IMG/VR virus record: IMGVR_UViG_3300028393_000135
Location: 1-41,003 of that record
Length of the DNA stretch: 41,003 nt
From: a virus
Direction: 5' to 3' (one strand)
Below, piece after piece: positions 8,167 through 16,031 of this stretch. Each line of letters opens with the position of its first letter. The stretch's first letter is position 1. Below the pieces are notes generated by a model. It saw only the letters and a list, made by a program, of their open reading frames with translations, had not been told where the DNA came from and made no database searches. Made by a program: the position numbers and the translations under genes.

Positions 8167-9534
8167 TTAAATCCTTTTAACAGTTGATTTGGGGGTTTGC
8201 TTCCATAATTCATCAAGACTTACATCAGTTTGCCCGACATGAAGTCCTTTAATACGGTTATCTTTGAGGATAGGGCTGTCCTCATCTTTCCATACAATGC
8301 TGAGATAGCGGAACGCATCGGCAGAGTGGCTTGTCCAATCATGTTTTGGGCGATCCCTAAATACTTTCTTATCATCATCCCACTCTCGTTGATATTGTCG
8401 TAAACACTCAATGCCTTCTTCACATCTATTATCAAACCAAGTGCGAGTTAATGCAAGTCGTGTTGCTTGTATTCCGTCTTGAATTGACAGGTTTGGAACA
8501 ATTTTTAAATGTTTTATGTCAATTTTTGCAGATATTTGTTCGATTATGCTCTTACCACCGCTTGCCATAGTTTTAGCTCTAGCGTCATGGGGTAGCCAAT
8601 GAGTGCCATATTTGTACCCAAATTCATCTTCTTTTTGTTGCAGTAATCCTGTGTAATACGGCACGGCTTGACCATTGCTAGAGTGGTGATCTAGCACCCG
8701 TATCTCACCGTAAACCACCTGAAACCACCAAATGCTAGTGGAATCATTGAAACCCAAGTCCCAAGCAGTATGGCAAGGAAACATAGGGTCATAGTCAACA
8801 GTAGTGATCCGTTCCATATCTGTGATCCTACGCATTTCTTGACCGTAGTAAGCACCAAGAATAGCGGCTTCAAATGAGCAAAGGAACTCTTGTTCGTACT
8901 GGTTGGCTGACATAGATTGTTGTGCATCAAGCAATTCAGCTTCAGGAATCAAGCCTGATTGGTCTGCTCTTAGCGTCTTGACATACCAGCTAGGGTTCTT
9001 TTGGGCTTCTGTATAGATGTCATAGAACGCATTGTGACCCTTTGGCGTACCAATGAATGTAGCCCATGTTTGATAGCCGTTTAAGCCATTTCTATCTGTA
9101 AGCAATGGCCGTACAATCTCGCCCCACAATCTAGGCTTCATGTCTGCATACTCATCTAGCACTACCCCATCAAGGTATAGACCACGCAAGGCATCAGGGT
9201 TGTCAGCACCAAATAGCCTGATCTTAGCCCCATTAACCAGTTCTACCCATAATTCTGACTGGTTGGCCTTGACAATGGCTGGTTCTGCATATTTTAAAAG
9301 GTAATCCCAAGCAATGTTTTTAGCTTGTGCATAAAAGGGGGCAATATAAGCGTATCGGCTGTCAGGCTTGTTTTCCATGATAGCCCTACGAATCATGTCG
9401 CAGATAGTAGCCACCGTTTTCCCTGCCCTACGATGACAGGTTAGTACAGCCCAGCGTTCAGTCCTATAATGAAAGTCTAAGAACGCATCCCTAGCTTTGT
9501 AGGGATATTCGTACTTCTTGACTAACTCTTTCAA
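8167..9534 (-). CDS. terL: Terminase large subunit
   Basis: A 455-aa TerL, the ATP-driven motor and nuclease that packages DNA into proheads. Seen: Walker A CHRRAGKT at residues 33-40, Walker B VVLDEYAD at about 124-131, and a coupling motif IGTPKG at 161-166. The C-terminal RNase H-like nuclease begins near AWDLGFNDSTSIWWF, with later acidic residues including DAFRYLS near the end. The length is normal to slightly short for the family. Its start overlaps the end of terS by four bases (ATGA), so the two are translationally coupled. Confidence 0.95.
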   Translation of the reverse strand: MKELVKKYEYPYKARDAFLDFHYRTERWAVLTCHRRAGKTVATICDMIRRAIMENKPDSRYAYIAPFYAQAKNIAWDYLLKYAEPAIVKANQSELWVELVNGAKIRLFGADNPDALRGLYLDGVVLDEYADMKPRLWGEIVRPLLTDRNGLNGYQTWATFIGTPKGHNAFYDIYTEAQKNPSWYVKTLRADQSGLIPEAELLDAQQSMSANQYEQEFLCSFEAAILGAYYGQEMRRITDMERITTVDYDPMFPCHTAWDLGFNDSTSIWWFQVVYGEIRVLDHHSSNGQAVPYYTGLLQQKEDEFGYKYGTHWLPHDARAKTMASGGKSIIEQISAKIDIKHLKIVPNLSIQDGIQATRLALTRTWFDNRCEEGIECLRQYQREWDDDKKVFRDRPKHDWTSHSADAFRYLSIVWKDEDSPILKDNRIKGLHVGQTDVSLDELWKQTPKSTVKRI

Positions 9535-9848
9535 TCTAGGAACTTGTGTTCGTGAATGATCTTAACTGGCTGATCTTCGTCACCTAAGTGTTCAGTACGG
9601 GCTAATTTAGGCAAATGGTATTCCATGACGCTCTGCAACATACCAAAAGCCTTTTCAGGATTAGGTAATACTATGAATTTATCGTCATCGTTTTTAACGC
9701 CATCAGCGACCTGTTCTAGCCACTTCTGCATACTTGGTGCATTACCCTCTACGAACTGTGCTATCGCTTCCCTAGCCATTGCTGTGGACTTATTGGGGCT
9801 ACCTTTTGGTCTGCCCTTTGGATTATTTGTTTGTTGTTTAATGCTCAT
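9531..9848 (-). CDS. terS: Terminase small subunit (probable)
   Basis: A 105-aa protein immediately upstream of terL, overlapping it by four bases. The N-terminus has NPKGRPKGSPNKSTAMAREA, a basic hook-like segment common in small phage terminase/DNA-binding proteins. This is followed by a helical region and an acidic/hydrophobic tail (HEHKFLD) that could contact TerL. TerS recognises the packaging start and stimulates the motor. The call depends largely on position and size. Confidence 0.75.
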   Translation of the reverse strand: MSIKQQTNNPKGRPKGSPNKSTAMAREAIAQFVEGNAPSMQKWLEQVADGVKNDDDKFIVLPNPEKAFGMLQSVMEYHLPKLARTEHLGDEDQPVKIIHEHKFLD

Positions 9849-9889
9849 ACCTTACCCAAGTGGTTGATTAAGATAAGTTAATTGTAGCG

Positions 9890-11632
9890 TTATTTGACGG
9901 GTTTCACAACTTGGTTTTCAAAACTAATAATGCCTTGAGGAGTTAATATGCCCTCATATCCTGCTTGATTACTCATACGCTCATAAGCATTAGCAGTAGC
10001 GTTTTTATCAACAATGCCTTGATATTGGTTATAGTTTTGGGCGGTTTGCTTTAATCTGTCAGGATCAGCGGCTAAATCGTATAGCTTGTTCATATCCGCA
10101 CTATATTGGTTTGGGCCTAGTCCAGCTTCTTTATCGGCTGGATTGGTATAAAAGTAAGTTCTGTTGCGTAAAGCATCAGCCATTTTTAATCTATTGGTTT
10201 CCGCACCTTTAATGCCGCTACCGTATTTAGTGATATCGGTTTGGACTAAATCAGGCAAATTGCTGAAGTGATAACCTGTGGCCGCTGTTGGATTATTTGG
10301 GTTTATGTATGGCTTTAGGTAGTCAGGCATACCGCCCGTGTAACCAACATCAATCATTTCGGGTGGTAATAAAAACGCTTTTTGCTGGGCATATTGAGTT
10401 TGTGCTCCCAATTCTGCTAATTTTGCATCTACTGCCGATGTATCTTGGCCTGCTCTAGCTAAACGCTCTTGCTGTAGCTTTAGTGGAATCATCTGTTTTT
10501 GAAGATCTGCATTGATACCTGAATAGTTTACAAAACTGTTTTGACCCCGTGTTTCAGTAGCGGCCGCCATTTTTGCCAATGGGCTGTAAAGCTGGCTGTG
10601 AGAACCAAACGCTAATTCTTCACCTTTAGGGCCAAAACTTGCTCCAGTAGGCCCATGTCCGTAGTAATCATGTACGGCACGAAATACTTGGTTTTCATTT
10701 AACCCTGTGTACGGATCAATTCTGTTAAGTAATTCGTGTGGCTCTCCACCAGCAAAGGTATACATGTGCTTGTTTATTAAAGCATCTTCCAACATCTGTG
10801 GTGATCCAGCGTAATTTAAATCACCTTTATGGTAAGAAAGATTCATGCCTTGATTTAGCATACGGTCTAATTGCTGGGCATTTTCTTTGCCCAATTGTTC
10901 ATAGCTAGCAGGTACAAGTTCAGAATAATTTGTAGCCCCTGATTTGCGTACAGCTTCAGGATGTAAGCGTAAATATTGAGCAAACATTTTTGCTTGCAAT
11001 GTTGGTTCTATTCCCTTCACCATTTCTTCATAGGTTTTAGCAATAGGAAACTGCTTTTCAAGTGAAGATGGCGGCATGGCTCGTACTGCTTCTAAATTAA
11101 AACTAGGATTTAATTGTTTAGCAGAGCGTACCGCTGGGTTTATTTCAGGGTTTGCAAGGATTTGATCTAACGATGCGGTAATATCTCGTCTGAGATTGGG
11201 TATTTCAAGGTTTCCTTGTACTGCTCTAAGGTCATCGGAACTAAACCGTGCAGGATTAAGGTCTGATTTATGTAATCCAACCCTTCTAATATCTCCTGTG
11301 TCGAAAAATCCTGTTCCATTTGCTTCCTTAAACGCTTTTGGCGTTTTTTTAAATCCTGCTATGGGTAATAGCGATGCGGCAATACCAATAGGTTCGCCCG
11401 ATTCATAACCTTCATTATACTGATAGTTAGGCGGATTTAACACTCCCCCACCAACTATATTTTTTGGCGGTACTCCAACTGCTCCAGCGGCAAATCCTGT
11501 TTCTTTTGGAAGTTGATTTGCACCAAATAATTCCGTAAAGGCTTGCGGATTGGTAATAAAACGCTGTGCTTCTGCTGGCAGATTAATTATCTTATCTGCA
11601 TTTTTACGCAATAAGTCAGCCAGCGTAGCCAT
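9890..11632 (-). CDS. Large polyvalent-type protein with ADP-ribosyltransferase-like C-terminus
   Basis: A 580-aa protein. Two recognisable parts follow a glycine/proline-rich N-terminus. Residues ~305-370 contain FRAVHDYYGHGP, EELAFGSHSQLYSPLAKMA and ATETRGQNSFVNYS, a conserved block found in phage and mobile-element polyvalent proteins. Residues ~445-580 run from TGYHFSNLPDLVQTDITKYG through KGAETNRLKMAD, RTYFYTNPADKEAGLG and a final NQAGYEGILTPQGIISFE, which resembles the ART-PolyVal type of ADP-ribosyltransferase. Such proteins are often injected with phage DNA to modify host targets. It sits just upstream of terS, and its ATG overlaps the stop of the 49-aa gene (TAATG). Activity and target are inference; the catalytic residues cannot be assigned with certainty. 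Confidence 0.65.
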   Translation of the reverse strand: MATLADLLRKNADKIINLPAEAQRFITNPQAFTELFGANQLPKETGFAAGAVGVPPKNIVGGGVLNPPNYQYNEGYESGEPIGIAASLLPIAGFKKTPKAFKEANGTGFFDTGDIRRVGLHKSDLNPARFSSDDLRAVQGNLEIPNLRRDITASLDQILANPEINPAVRSAKQLNPSFNLEAVRAMPPSSLEKQFPIAKTYEEMVKGIEPTLQAKMFAQYLRLHPEAVRKSGATNYSELVPASYEQLGKENAQQLDRMLNQGMNLSYHKGDLNYAGSPQMLEDALINKHMYTFAGGEPHELLNRIDPYTGLNENQVFRAVHDYYGHGPTGASFGPKGEELAFGSHSQLYSPLAKMAAATETRGQNSFVNYSGINADLQKQMIPLKLQQERLARAGQDTSAVDAKLAELGAQTQYAQQKAFLLPPEMIDVGYTGGMPDYLKPYINPNNPTAATGYHFSNLPDLVQTDITKYGSGIKGAETNRLKMADALRNRTYFYTNPADKEAGLGPNQYSADMNKLYDLAADPDRLKQTAQNYNQYQGIVDKNATANAYERMSNQAGYEGILTPQGIISFENQVVKPVK

Positions 11633-11781
11633 TACTTGACTTCTTTATCCAAGTCTTTAACTTTATTGGCAATAGCGGCTCTACGCTCTAAACGCAATCT
11701 GAGGTTCTTTTCGTATGTAGATTCTTTATGCGGTCTAAGTAAAGCGTTTTCTTTAGGGTATTTGTGGTTCATGTGTTCCAT
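11632..11781 (-). CDS. Small basic protein, 49 aa
   Basis: A short gene read directly from the sequence: MEHMNHKYPKENALLRPHKE, then a basic helix (YEKNLRLRLERRAAIANKVK) and an end DLDKEVK. It starts at the ATG at 11781, overlapping the upstream gene's end, and its stop overlaps the next start (TAATG at 11632), so it is embedded in a coupled operon. The charge suggests nucleic-acid binding or a virion-associated peptide. The function is unknown. Confidence 0.6.
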   Translation of the reverse strand: MEHMNHKYPKENALLRPHKESTYEKNLRLRLERRAAIANKVKDLDKEVK

Positions 11782-11966
11782 TACATATCTTTCATCTTTT
11801 GACGAATCATGTCTTTTCTGCTTTGTGGCTTGGCAGTCTTGGCAGATTCTTTAAAATCTTTGGCAGTTGGGGCGTTTTTGCTACCAACCTTGTTCATGTG
11901 TTCACCCGAACCGTGCTTGATCCGTTCCTGTTTACGGTGAATATTGGCATAAAGTCCGTTTTTCAT
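11781..11966 (-). CDS. Small basic phage protein, 61 aa
   Basis: A lysine-rich protein (MKNGLYANIHRKQERIKHGS, then KVGSKNAPTAKDFKESAKT) of a type common in tailed phages. The start is placed at the ATG at 11966 because its first bases overlap the stop of the upstream gene (TAATG) and GGTGG lies eight to nine bases upstream. Longer in-frame starts would overlap the neighbour by up to 48 bases. Unknown role; probably nucleic-acid associated. Confidence 0.65.
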   Translation of the reverse strand: MKNGLYANIHRKQERIKHGSGEHMNKVGSKNAPTAKDFKESAKTAKPQSRKDMIRQKMKDM

Positions 11967-12232
11967 TAGCATTTCCACCTTGCTCTTGCCGCTTTGCCCC
12001 GTTCCCCATTCCATCCTGCCGATCTAGCACAAAAACTATCGTGCCTTGAACCTGATGATTGGGGTGCTTTTAAATCACTACCATTCTTTGCGTTGTACGC
12101 CTTACGACCAGCTTCAGTCATTCCTGCACCTTCTTCTACTGACTGATAATGCCGACCCTTACCCTTAGTGGTCTTAGCTATCGGCTTATCGTGCTTTTCT
12201 ACTGCGGCACGGATGGCATCTTTACGATTCAA
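11966..12232 (-). CDS. Small basic phage protein with MTxAGRKAYNxKNGS motif
   Basis: An 88-aa basic protein. It contains GAGMTEAGRKAYNAKNGSDL, followed by KAPQSSGSRHDSFCARSAGW and a final KAARARWKC. This pattern (AGRKAYN, NGSxLKAP, SFCARxxG) recurs in small uncharacterised proteins of tailed phages and is often adjacent to terminase genes. It belongs to the coupled minus-strand operon. No function is known to me. Confidence 0.7.
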   Translation of the reverse strand: MNRKDAIRAAVEKHDKPIAKTTKGKGRHYQSVEEGAGMTEAGRKAYNAKNGSDLKAPQSSGSRHDSFCARSAGWNGERGKAARARWKC

Positions 12233-12414
12233 TCTTTTTCGCCAATATATTTGTCGTACTGGGCTTCTAAATTAGCTTTGCGTGTGCCTTTAGCGTATTC
12301 ACGCTCAGTATTAAGGGCAATGGCAAGTGCTTGTTTTTTAGGTTTACCAGCTTTAACTTCAGCTTTAATGTTCTTGCCGACAGATTCGGCTGATCCTGAT
12401 TTATCCAACGGCAT
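12229..12414 (-). CDS. Small phage protein, MPLDKSGS family
   Basis: A 61-aa protein beginning MPLDKSGSAESVGKNIKAEV, then AGKPKKQALAIALNTEREYA. This signature (SVGKNIKAE, GKPKKQALAIAL) marks a widespread small phage protein family of unknown function. It overlaps the downstream gene by four bases (ATGA type). Confidence 0.75.
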   Translation of the reverse strand: MPLDKSGSAESVGKNIKAEVKAGKPKKQALAIALNTEREYAKGTRKANLEAQYDKYIGEKD

Positions 12415-12423
12415 TATTATTCC

Positions 12424-12813
12424 TCAATCAAATGTTTTTCTGTAAGTCAAACTAACACCACCCCTACCTACAGGGTTGCCCATAAATTCACTTTTATTTG
12501 GATAATAACCAGCGGTAATGCTTTGTGCAGGGCTACCATAACTAACATCAATGCCGTTGATTAAAGTCGGAATGTTATATTTATTGTTTAAGACGCCTTG
12601 ACCTGAAACGCCAATACCTAAATTGTTGCCTGATTCATTAGGGTCAAATTGATAGCCAGCACGACCTTGAACCATTGTTCCAGCTTGACCCATAGGGTTT
12701 ACATTACCGCCAACACTAATTTTGCGTAAAAATTGGGCTAATTTAGCCCCTTCATCTTGTTGACTTGCATCACCTTCGGGCAAATTGTAGGATTGGGGTC
12801 TTAAAAAGTCCAC
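12424..12813 (-). CDS. Hypothetical protein, beta-rich
   Basis: A 129-aa protein with alternating Gly/aromatic segments (VQGRAGYQFDPNESGNNLGI, then GIDVSYGSPAQSITAGYYP) ending SLTYRKTFD. The terminal aromatic residue and periodic strands resemble a small beta-barrel-like or outer-membrane-like protein. No signal peptide is seen, and I do not recognise a family. It sits between the MPLDKSGS gene and the Dps-like gene in the same operon. Confidence 0.5.
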   Translation of the reverse strand: MDFLRPQSYNLPEGDASQQDEGAKLAQFLRKISVGGNVNPMGQAGTMVQGRAGYQFDPNESGNNLGIGVSGQGVLNNKYNIPTLINGIDVSYGSPAQSITAGYYPNKSEFMGNPVGRGGVSLTYRKTFD

Positions 12814-12815
12814 AG

Positions 12816-13175
12816 TTATGCCTTAAATTTAAGCAAGTAAATGGTTGTATCGATTTCTTGGGCGATATTGTCAATAAGCTGACAAATCTCTGTATCTGTT
12901 GGCAAGTCGGCTCTAGCATCTTTAACAAACGCTTTTAAGGACTGCAAGTAAGCCAATGGCTCTTTTGGCATATGGTAAGTGCTAGGGAATTCAGTAATTT
13001 GACCGTAACATCCAAAGTAGGCTTCAGCTAGGGCATCTGTATGCTCGATGATGTTCTCGTAGAACTTGCCTAATGCTTTGTGTTTGGCGTAAGACTTGGT
13101 AGCCCAATGGAAAAAATGGGTATTAGTCCCCGAATGTAGCAATGTTGCTAGGAATAATGCCATTGATTTATCCAT
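12816..13175 (-). CDS. Ferritin/Dps-like helical protein (DUF5856-like)
   Basis: A 119-aa all-helical protein with LATLLHSGTNTHFFHWATKS, then HKALGKFYENIIEHTDALAE and a C-terminal IDNIAQEIDTTIYLLKF. Its histidine/acidic placements on two helices (H-x-F-H-W and E-x-x-x-H/D) resemble a ferritin-like four-helix bundle such as the DUF5856 proteins of phages. Its role in phages is unknown; iron or DNA protection is only a suggestion. Confidence 0.6.
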   Translation of the reverse strand: MDKSMALFLATLLHSGTNTHFFHWATKSYAKHKALGKFYENIIEHTDALAEAYFGCYGQITEFPSTYHMPKEPLAYLQSLKAFVKDARADLPTDTEICQLIDNIAQEIDTTIYLLKFKA

Positions 13176-13197
13176 AATACGCTCCTTTTTGTGTATT

Positions 13198-13482
13198 TTA
13201 TAACACTTTTCTAGTAATACCTAGTGCTCTAATTGCGGCATCAACACTATCTACACGACTAATTGCACCGCCTTTCCACTTACCTAAAAACTCTAATTGG
13301 TCAGGCGTGAACTTGGCTTTAGCATCTCGCTTGATTTCCATTAATACTGTTTCTCCAGCATAACCAACAAGCAGGTCAGGGCAACCGTGCTTCATTGCGG
13401 CAAGTGACACCACAGTAGCACCAGCATCTCGTAATGCCTTAACTATTTCTTTATGATTAGTATCTATTCGTGCGTATGTCAT
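13198..13482 (-). CDS. VRR-NUC-like PD-(D/E)XK nuclease
   Basis: A 94-aa protein with a compact PD-(D/E)XK core: GCPDLLVGYAGETVLMEIKR supplies the D in CPDLL and the E-x-K in MEIKR, followed by TPDQLEFLGKWKGG. This matches small VRR-NUC or resolvase-like nucleases that cut branched DNA. It is the first gene of the minus-strand operon, divergent from the phosphoesterase at 13540. It may resolve replication or recombination intermediates before packaging. Confidence 0.8.
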   Translation of the reverse strand: MTYARIDTNHKEIVKALRDAGATVVSLAAMKHGCPDLLVGYAGETVLMEIKRDAKAKFTPDQLEFLGKWKGGAISRVDSVDAAIRALGITRKVL

Positions 13483-13539
13483 TATTTTTAAATTAAAATA
13501 GATTAGTATTGGCTAACTTTACCATTATAAAGGCTTGGA
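13483..13539. promoter_or_regulatory. Divergent intergenic region
   Basis: An AT-rich 57-bp gap between two divergently transcribed genes, so promoters for both directions must lie here or within the coding ends. I see A/T tracts and a TATAAA-like element before the plus-strand gene, but no convincing -35/-10 pair. The TTAAG-N4-CTTAA operator found at the other early promoters is absent. Confidence 0.35.
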
Positions 13540-14505
13540 ATGAGCAAACCAGCGTGTAGTGAGCAAGAGTTTATCGCATTATTTAAAGAGCACCGATCCC
13601 CTACGGCTGTGGCTAGAATACTAAATGTCGATACTAGAAGTGTAATTGCCCGTAGAAAAAACTTAGAAAAAAAGCACGATATTGTGCTTGAATCTAATAA
13701 TAATCGTGGCGTTCCTAGATTTGCTATTCCTGAAAATAAGATACGCTGTGAATATGAGTTAAAGAATGGAATCATTATGGTAGGGTCTGATTGCCATTAC
13801 AACCCTAATTACATCTCTACTGCCCACCGTGCTTTTGTACATTTTACGAAACACTTAAAGCCTAATATGGTGATTCTGAATGGCGACTTGTTCGATTTTG
13901 CACAGATCAGCCAGCACAACCGAATTGGTTACCAACAGCACCCAACAGTCCAACAAGAATTAGAAGAAGTACAAGCACGATTAGGCGATATTGAAGCTGT
14001 ACGACCTGCTGGATGTATATTGCACCGCAGTATTGGTAATCATGACCTTCGTTTTGATGGCAAGTTGTCTAATGTCCTTCCCCAGTACGAAGGTGTCAAG
14101 GGTATGTGCCTTGCCGATCACCTGTACGGTTGGTCATATAGCTGGTCAGTTGTGGTCAATGACAATACGATGATTAAACACCGTTGGCATAATGGTATTC
14201 ATGCTTCTTATAACAATGTCCTGAAGGGGGGGATGAGTTTCGTCCATGGCCATCTACATTCTTTAAAAGTAACGCCTTGGAGTAACTACACAGGCGACTT
14301 ATACGGTGTAGATACTGGAATGATGGCGGCAGTCAGAGATGAACAGTTTATGTACCATGAAGATTCAAGCGTTAACTGGAGATCAGGATTTGCAGTTCTA
14401 ACTTATGTAAACGGTCATTTGATGCCACCTGAATTATGTCAGGTTATTAATGAGGATGAGGGGCTAGTATTTTTTAGGGGTAAACTACATGAGATTAAGT
14501 CCTGA
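13540..14505 (+). CDS. Calcineurin-like metallophosphoesterase with N-terminal HTH
   Basis: A 321-aa protein. The metallophosphoesterase motifs are in order: SDCHYN (D84, H86), NGDLFD (D116), GNHD (166-169), a later histidine-rich KHRWHNGIHAS, and GHLHS. These ligate the two metal ions. The first ~50 residues contain a helix-turn-helix-like segment (SPTAVARILNVDTRSVIARR). The family includes phage exonucleases and phosphodiesterases, so a DNA-processing role is likely but not proven. The ATG at 540 has AAGG seven bases upstream. Its end overlaps the next gene. Confidence 0.85.
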   Translation: MSKPACSEQEFIALFKEHRSPTAVARILNVDTRSVIARRKNLEKKHDIVLESNNNRGVPRFAIPENKIRCEYELKNGIIMVGSDCHYNPNYISTAHRAFVHFTKHLKPNMVILNGDLFDFAQISQHNRIGYQQHPTVQQELEEVQARLGDIEAVRPAGCILHRSIGNHDLRFDGKLSNVLPQYEGVKGMCLADHLYGWSYSWSVVVNDNTMIKHRWHNGIHASYNNVLKGGMSFVHGHLHSLKVTPWSNYTGDLYGVDTGMMAAVRDEQFMYHEDSSVNWRSGFAVLTYVNGHLMPPELCQVINEDEGLVFFRGKLHEIKS

Positions 14506-14842
14506 AGCATTAAAGCATCTGTATTCCAGTCTTTACTGTACTTACCCATTCACTAAATGGCCTATGCCATTGCCTGAAGAAATAGAATTTGTAGTAACGC
14601 CTGACCCTGAAGTAATGGGTACATATCTGCTAGATACAGGCGGTGACTACGCTCACACCATTACCATCTCATCAGGGCGTTGTAGTCACTTCTATACCGT
14701 TTTGACCACTCTTGCCCATGAGTGCGTACACATGAGTTTTTACAAACAAAAGGGAGATAAGTGGTTACAGCACGGCAAACCATTTAGAACCCGTTGCAAG
14801 ATGGTAGCCAGCGAACTAGGGTTTGACCCGTTGGAATTGTAA
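14489..14842 (+). CDS. SprT-like zinc metalloprotease
   Basis: A 117-aa protein with the zincin motif HECVH (77-81) and a downstream histidine (WLQHGKPFR, about residue 95) as likely third ligand, the arrangement seen in SprT-like/WLM domains. It overlaps the phosphoesterase gene by 17 bases and ends at 14842, one base before the convergent gene on the other strand. SprT-like proteins in cells cleave DNA-protein crosslinks; the phage role is inference. Confidence 0.8.
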   Translation: MRLSPEALKHLYSSLYCTYPFTKWPMPLPEEIEFVVTPDPEVMGTYLLDTGGDYAHTITISSGRCSHFYTVLTTLAHECVHMSFYKQKGDKWLQHGKPFRTRCKMVASELGFDPLEL

Positions 14843-14986
14843 TTATTTAGCCATAATGTATAGGCCAACATTAGAAAAAGCATAACCTGTATATACAACT
14901 GCCATAGGCAGGTTACCTTTTACACCTTGCTCTATGCCAATGTAAAAGTAAATTAAACCAGTAACAATAATTAGCCAGCTACTCAA
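14843..14986 (-). CDS. Small two-helix membrane protein, TTG start
   Basis: A 47-aa protein: an N-terminal hydrophobic segment SSWLIIVTGLIYFYIGIEQG and a second one around MAVVYTGYAFSNVGLYIMA. It would span the membrane twice. It starts at a TTG (14986) inside the end of the upstream gene, with CGGAG seven bases before. It is read from the raw sequence. Its stop is directly adjacent to the stop of the plus-strand protease gene, so the two operons converge with no spacer. The function is unknown. Confidence 0.6.
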   Translation of the reverse strand: MSSWLIIVTGLIYFYIGIEQGVKGNLPMAVVYTGYAFSNVGLYIMAK

Positions 14987-15248
14987 TTAATTTCTCCGTT
15001 TGTTCGAGAAGTTCTTCTTCCGTGATGCCGTAGTGTTTTTCGAACCACTTGCGGCCGCTGTGAATACTGGTATTTGCTCCTCGATGGTGAAAGGGACAAA
15101 GCGGAATAACAGGCGACTTGCTTCTAACGCCAGCTCGTCTAATGTGATGTAATTCTGCTGGCGTTCCCTCATTGCCTTGATGCCTACATAATGAACATCC
15201 CAATTCACTAATTTTGCGATACTTTTCTTTCTCAAGTTTAGTTGCCAT
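14979..15248 (-). CDS. Ref-like (RecA-dependent) HNH-type nuclease
   Basis: An 89-aa protein with a zinc/HNH-like core: CSLCRHQGNEG, then ELHHIRRAGVRSKSP, PLCPFHHRGA and SIHSGRKWFEKHYG. The CxxC...LHH...LCxxHH...IH(S)G order is typical of the phage P1 Ref family of RecA-dependent nucleases and related small HNH proteins. It probably acts in recombination. The ATG at 15248 lies within the upstream 53-aa gene (overlap 11 bases). Confidence 0.8.
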   Translation of the reverse strand: MATKLEKEKYRKISELGCSLCRHQGNEGTPAELHHIRRAGVRSKSPVIPLCPFHHRGANTSIHSGRKWFEKHYGITEEELLEQTEKLIE

Positions 15249-15399
15249 TCATCATCTCAATTGCACCTTGCCACACATCCCAAGCGTCTTGCATAGGATA
15301 GTACCAATAATCGCCATTAGGTCTTTTAGAAAAATTGTGATAATCCTCTTTCCAATTTTCTAAAATCCATTGTTGAAATAATTTTTCTTTAATTTCCAT
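15238..15399 (-). CDS. Small acidic/aromatic protein, 53 aa
   Basis: A short gene read from the raw sequence: MEIKEKLFQQWILENWKEDY, then SKRPNGDYWYYPMQDAWDVW and an end MMNGN. It is unusually rich in Trp and Tyr. It overlaps genes on both sides (11 bases each) within the coupled operon, which is the main support for its being translated. Similar small W-rich proteins occur in early operons of phages. No function is recognised. Confidence 0.6.
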   Translation of the reverse strand: MEIKEKLFQQWILENWKEDYHNFSKRPNGDYWYYPMQDAWDVWQGAIEMMNGN

Positions 15400-15556
15400 T
15401 AATGTGATCCACAGTCATCTGCTCTAGCTTTTCTGCTGAATCAGAAATATCAACGCTTAATTCAAGCATTTGGGTGTAATCCTTGCGGTTTAAGGCATCG
15501 TCATACATCTTGCAAAATAGTTTGAGGATTAAAAATTCTTCTGTAAGTTTTAACAT
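15389..15556 (-). CDS. Small helical protein, 55 aa
   Basis: Encodes MLKLTEEFLILKLFCKMYDD, then a helical acidic C-terminus (QMLELSVDISDSAEKLEQM). The ATG overlaps the upstream stop (TAATG at 15556), and its end overlaps the next start by 11 bases, consistent with coupled translation. The function is unknown. Confidence 0.6.
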   Translation of the reverse strand: MLKLTEEFLILKLFCKMYDDALNRKDYTQMLELSVDISDSAEKLEQMTVDHINGN

Positions 15557-15885
15557 TATTTTAATATCCGATCTTGTGTGCGGTTAGATACTTCTAGGGT
15601 TTGCCAAGTTGAATGGCGTAGTACAGCGGCTTGCAATTCCCACTTTAGCTTTTCAGCGTTTTCTGTAGCCGTGCCGATAGAGTTGCATAAATCTTGATAC
15701 TCTTGGCTGGCATAGGCTTCACGCTCTTGTGCTCCGATAGTTTGCTCACCTGATTTCTTCATCATAATGGATTTAAGTGAACTCTTGAAGGTTTCAAGCT
15801 GGGCTAATTCACCTTTAGCTTGTGCGTACTTACCTGCGTTCTCAAGGATGAAGTCTATACACTTATTGGGATCTATCTCTCTCAT
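15556..15885 (-). CDS. Coiled-coil early protein, 109 aa
   Basis: A 109-aa protein predicted to be mostly helical (IDFILENAGKYAQAKGELAQ, then LKSIMMKKSGEQTIGAQERE) with a C-terminal LRHSTWQTLEVSNRTQDRIL. It resembles small early-region phage proteins found next to recombination genes, but I cannot give a function. It starts with ATGA overlap to the upstream 49-aa gene and ends with TAATG overlap to the next. Confidence 0.65.
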   Translation of the reverse strand: MREIDPNKCIDFILENAGKYAQAKGELAQLETFKSSLKSIMMKKSGEQTIGAQEREAYASQEYQDLCNSIGTATENAEKLKWELQAAVLRHSTWQTLEVSNRTQDRILK

Positions 15886-16031
15886 CTTCCTAGCTTCTTT
15901 TTTATCAATTGTTTTATGCGTTCTTCTTTTTCGGGGTACTGGGCTAACAATCTAACTACTTCAGGCCAACCCCGTTTCTTTGCTACACCGATATACCACC
16001 AAGCAAGGTAATCGTCAGAGTTGTTCTTCAA
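15882..16031 (-). CDS. Small protein, 49 aa, TTG start
   Basis: Encodes KNNSDDYLAWWYIGVAKKRG after the start, then WPEVVRLLAQYPEKEERIKQ and a basic end. Its TTG start at 16031 overlaps the end of the replication-protein-like gene; no ATG is available. The stop overlaps the next ATG (ATGA). The frame is tightly coupled, which supports it. Function unknown. Confidence 0.5.
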   Translation of the reverse strand: MKNNSDDYLAWWYIGVAKKRGWPEVVRLLAQYPEKEERIKQLIKKKLGR

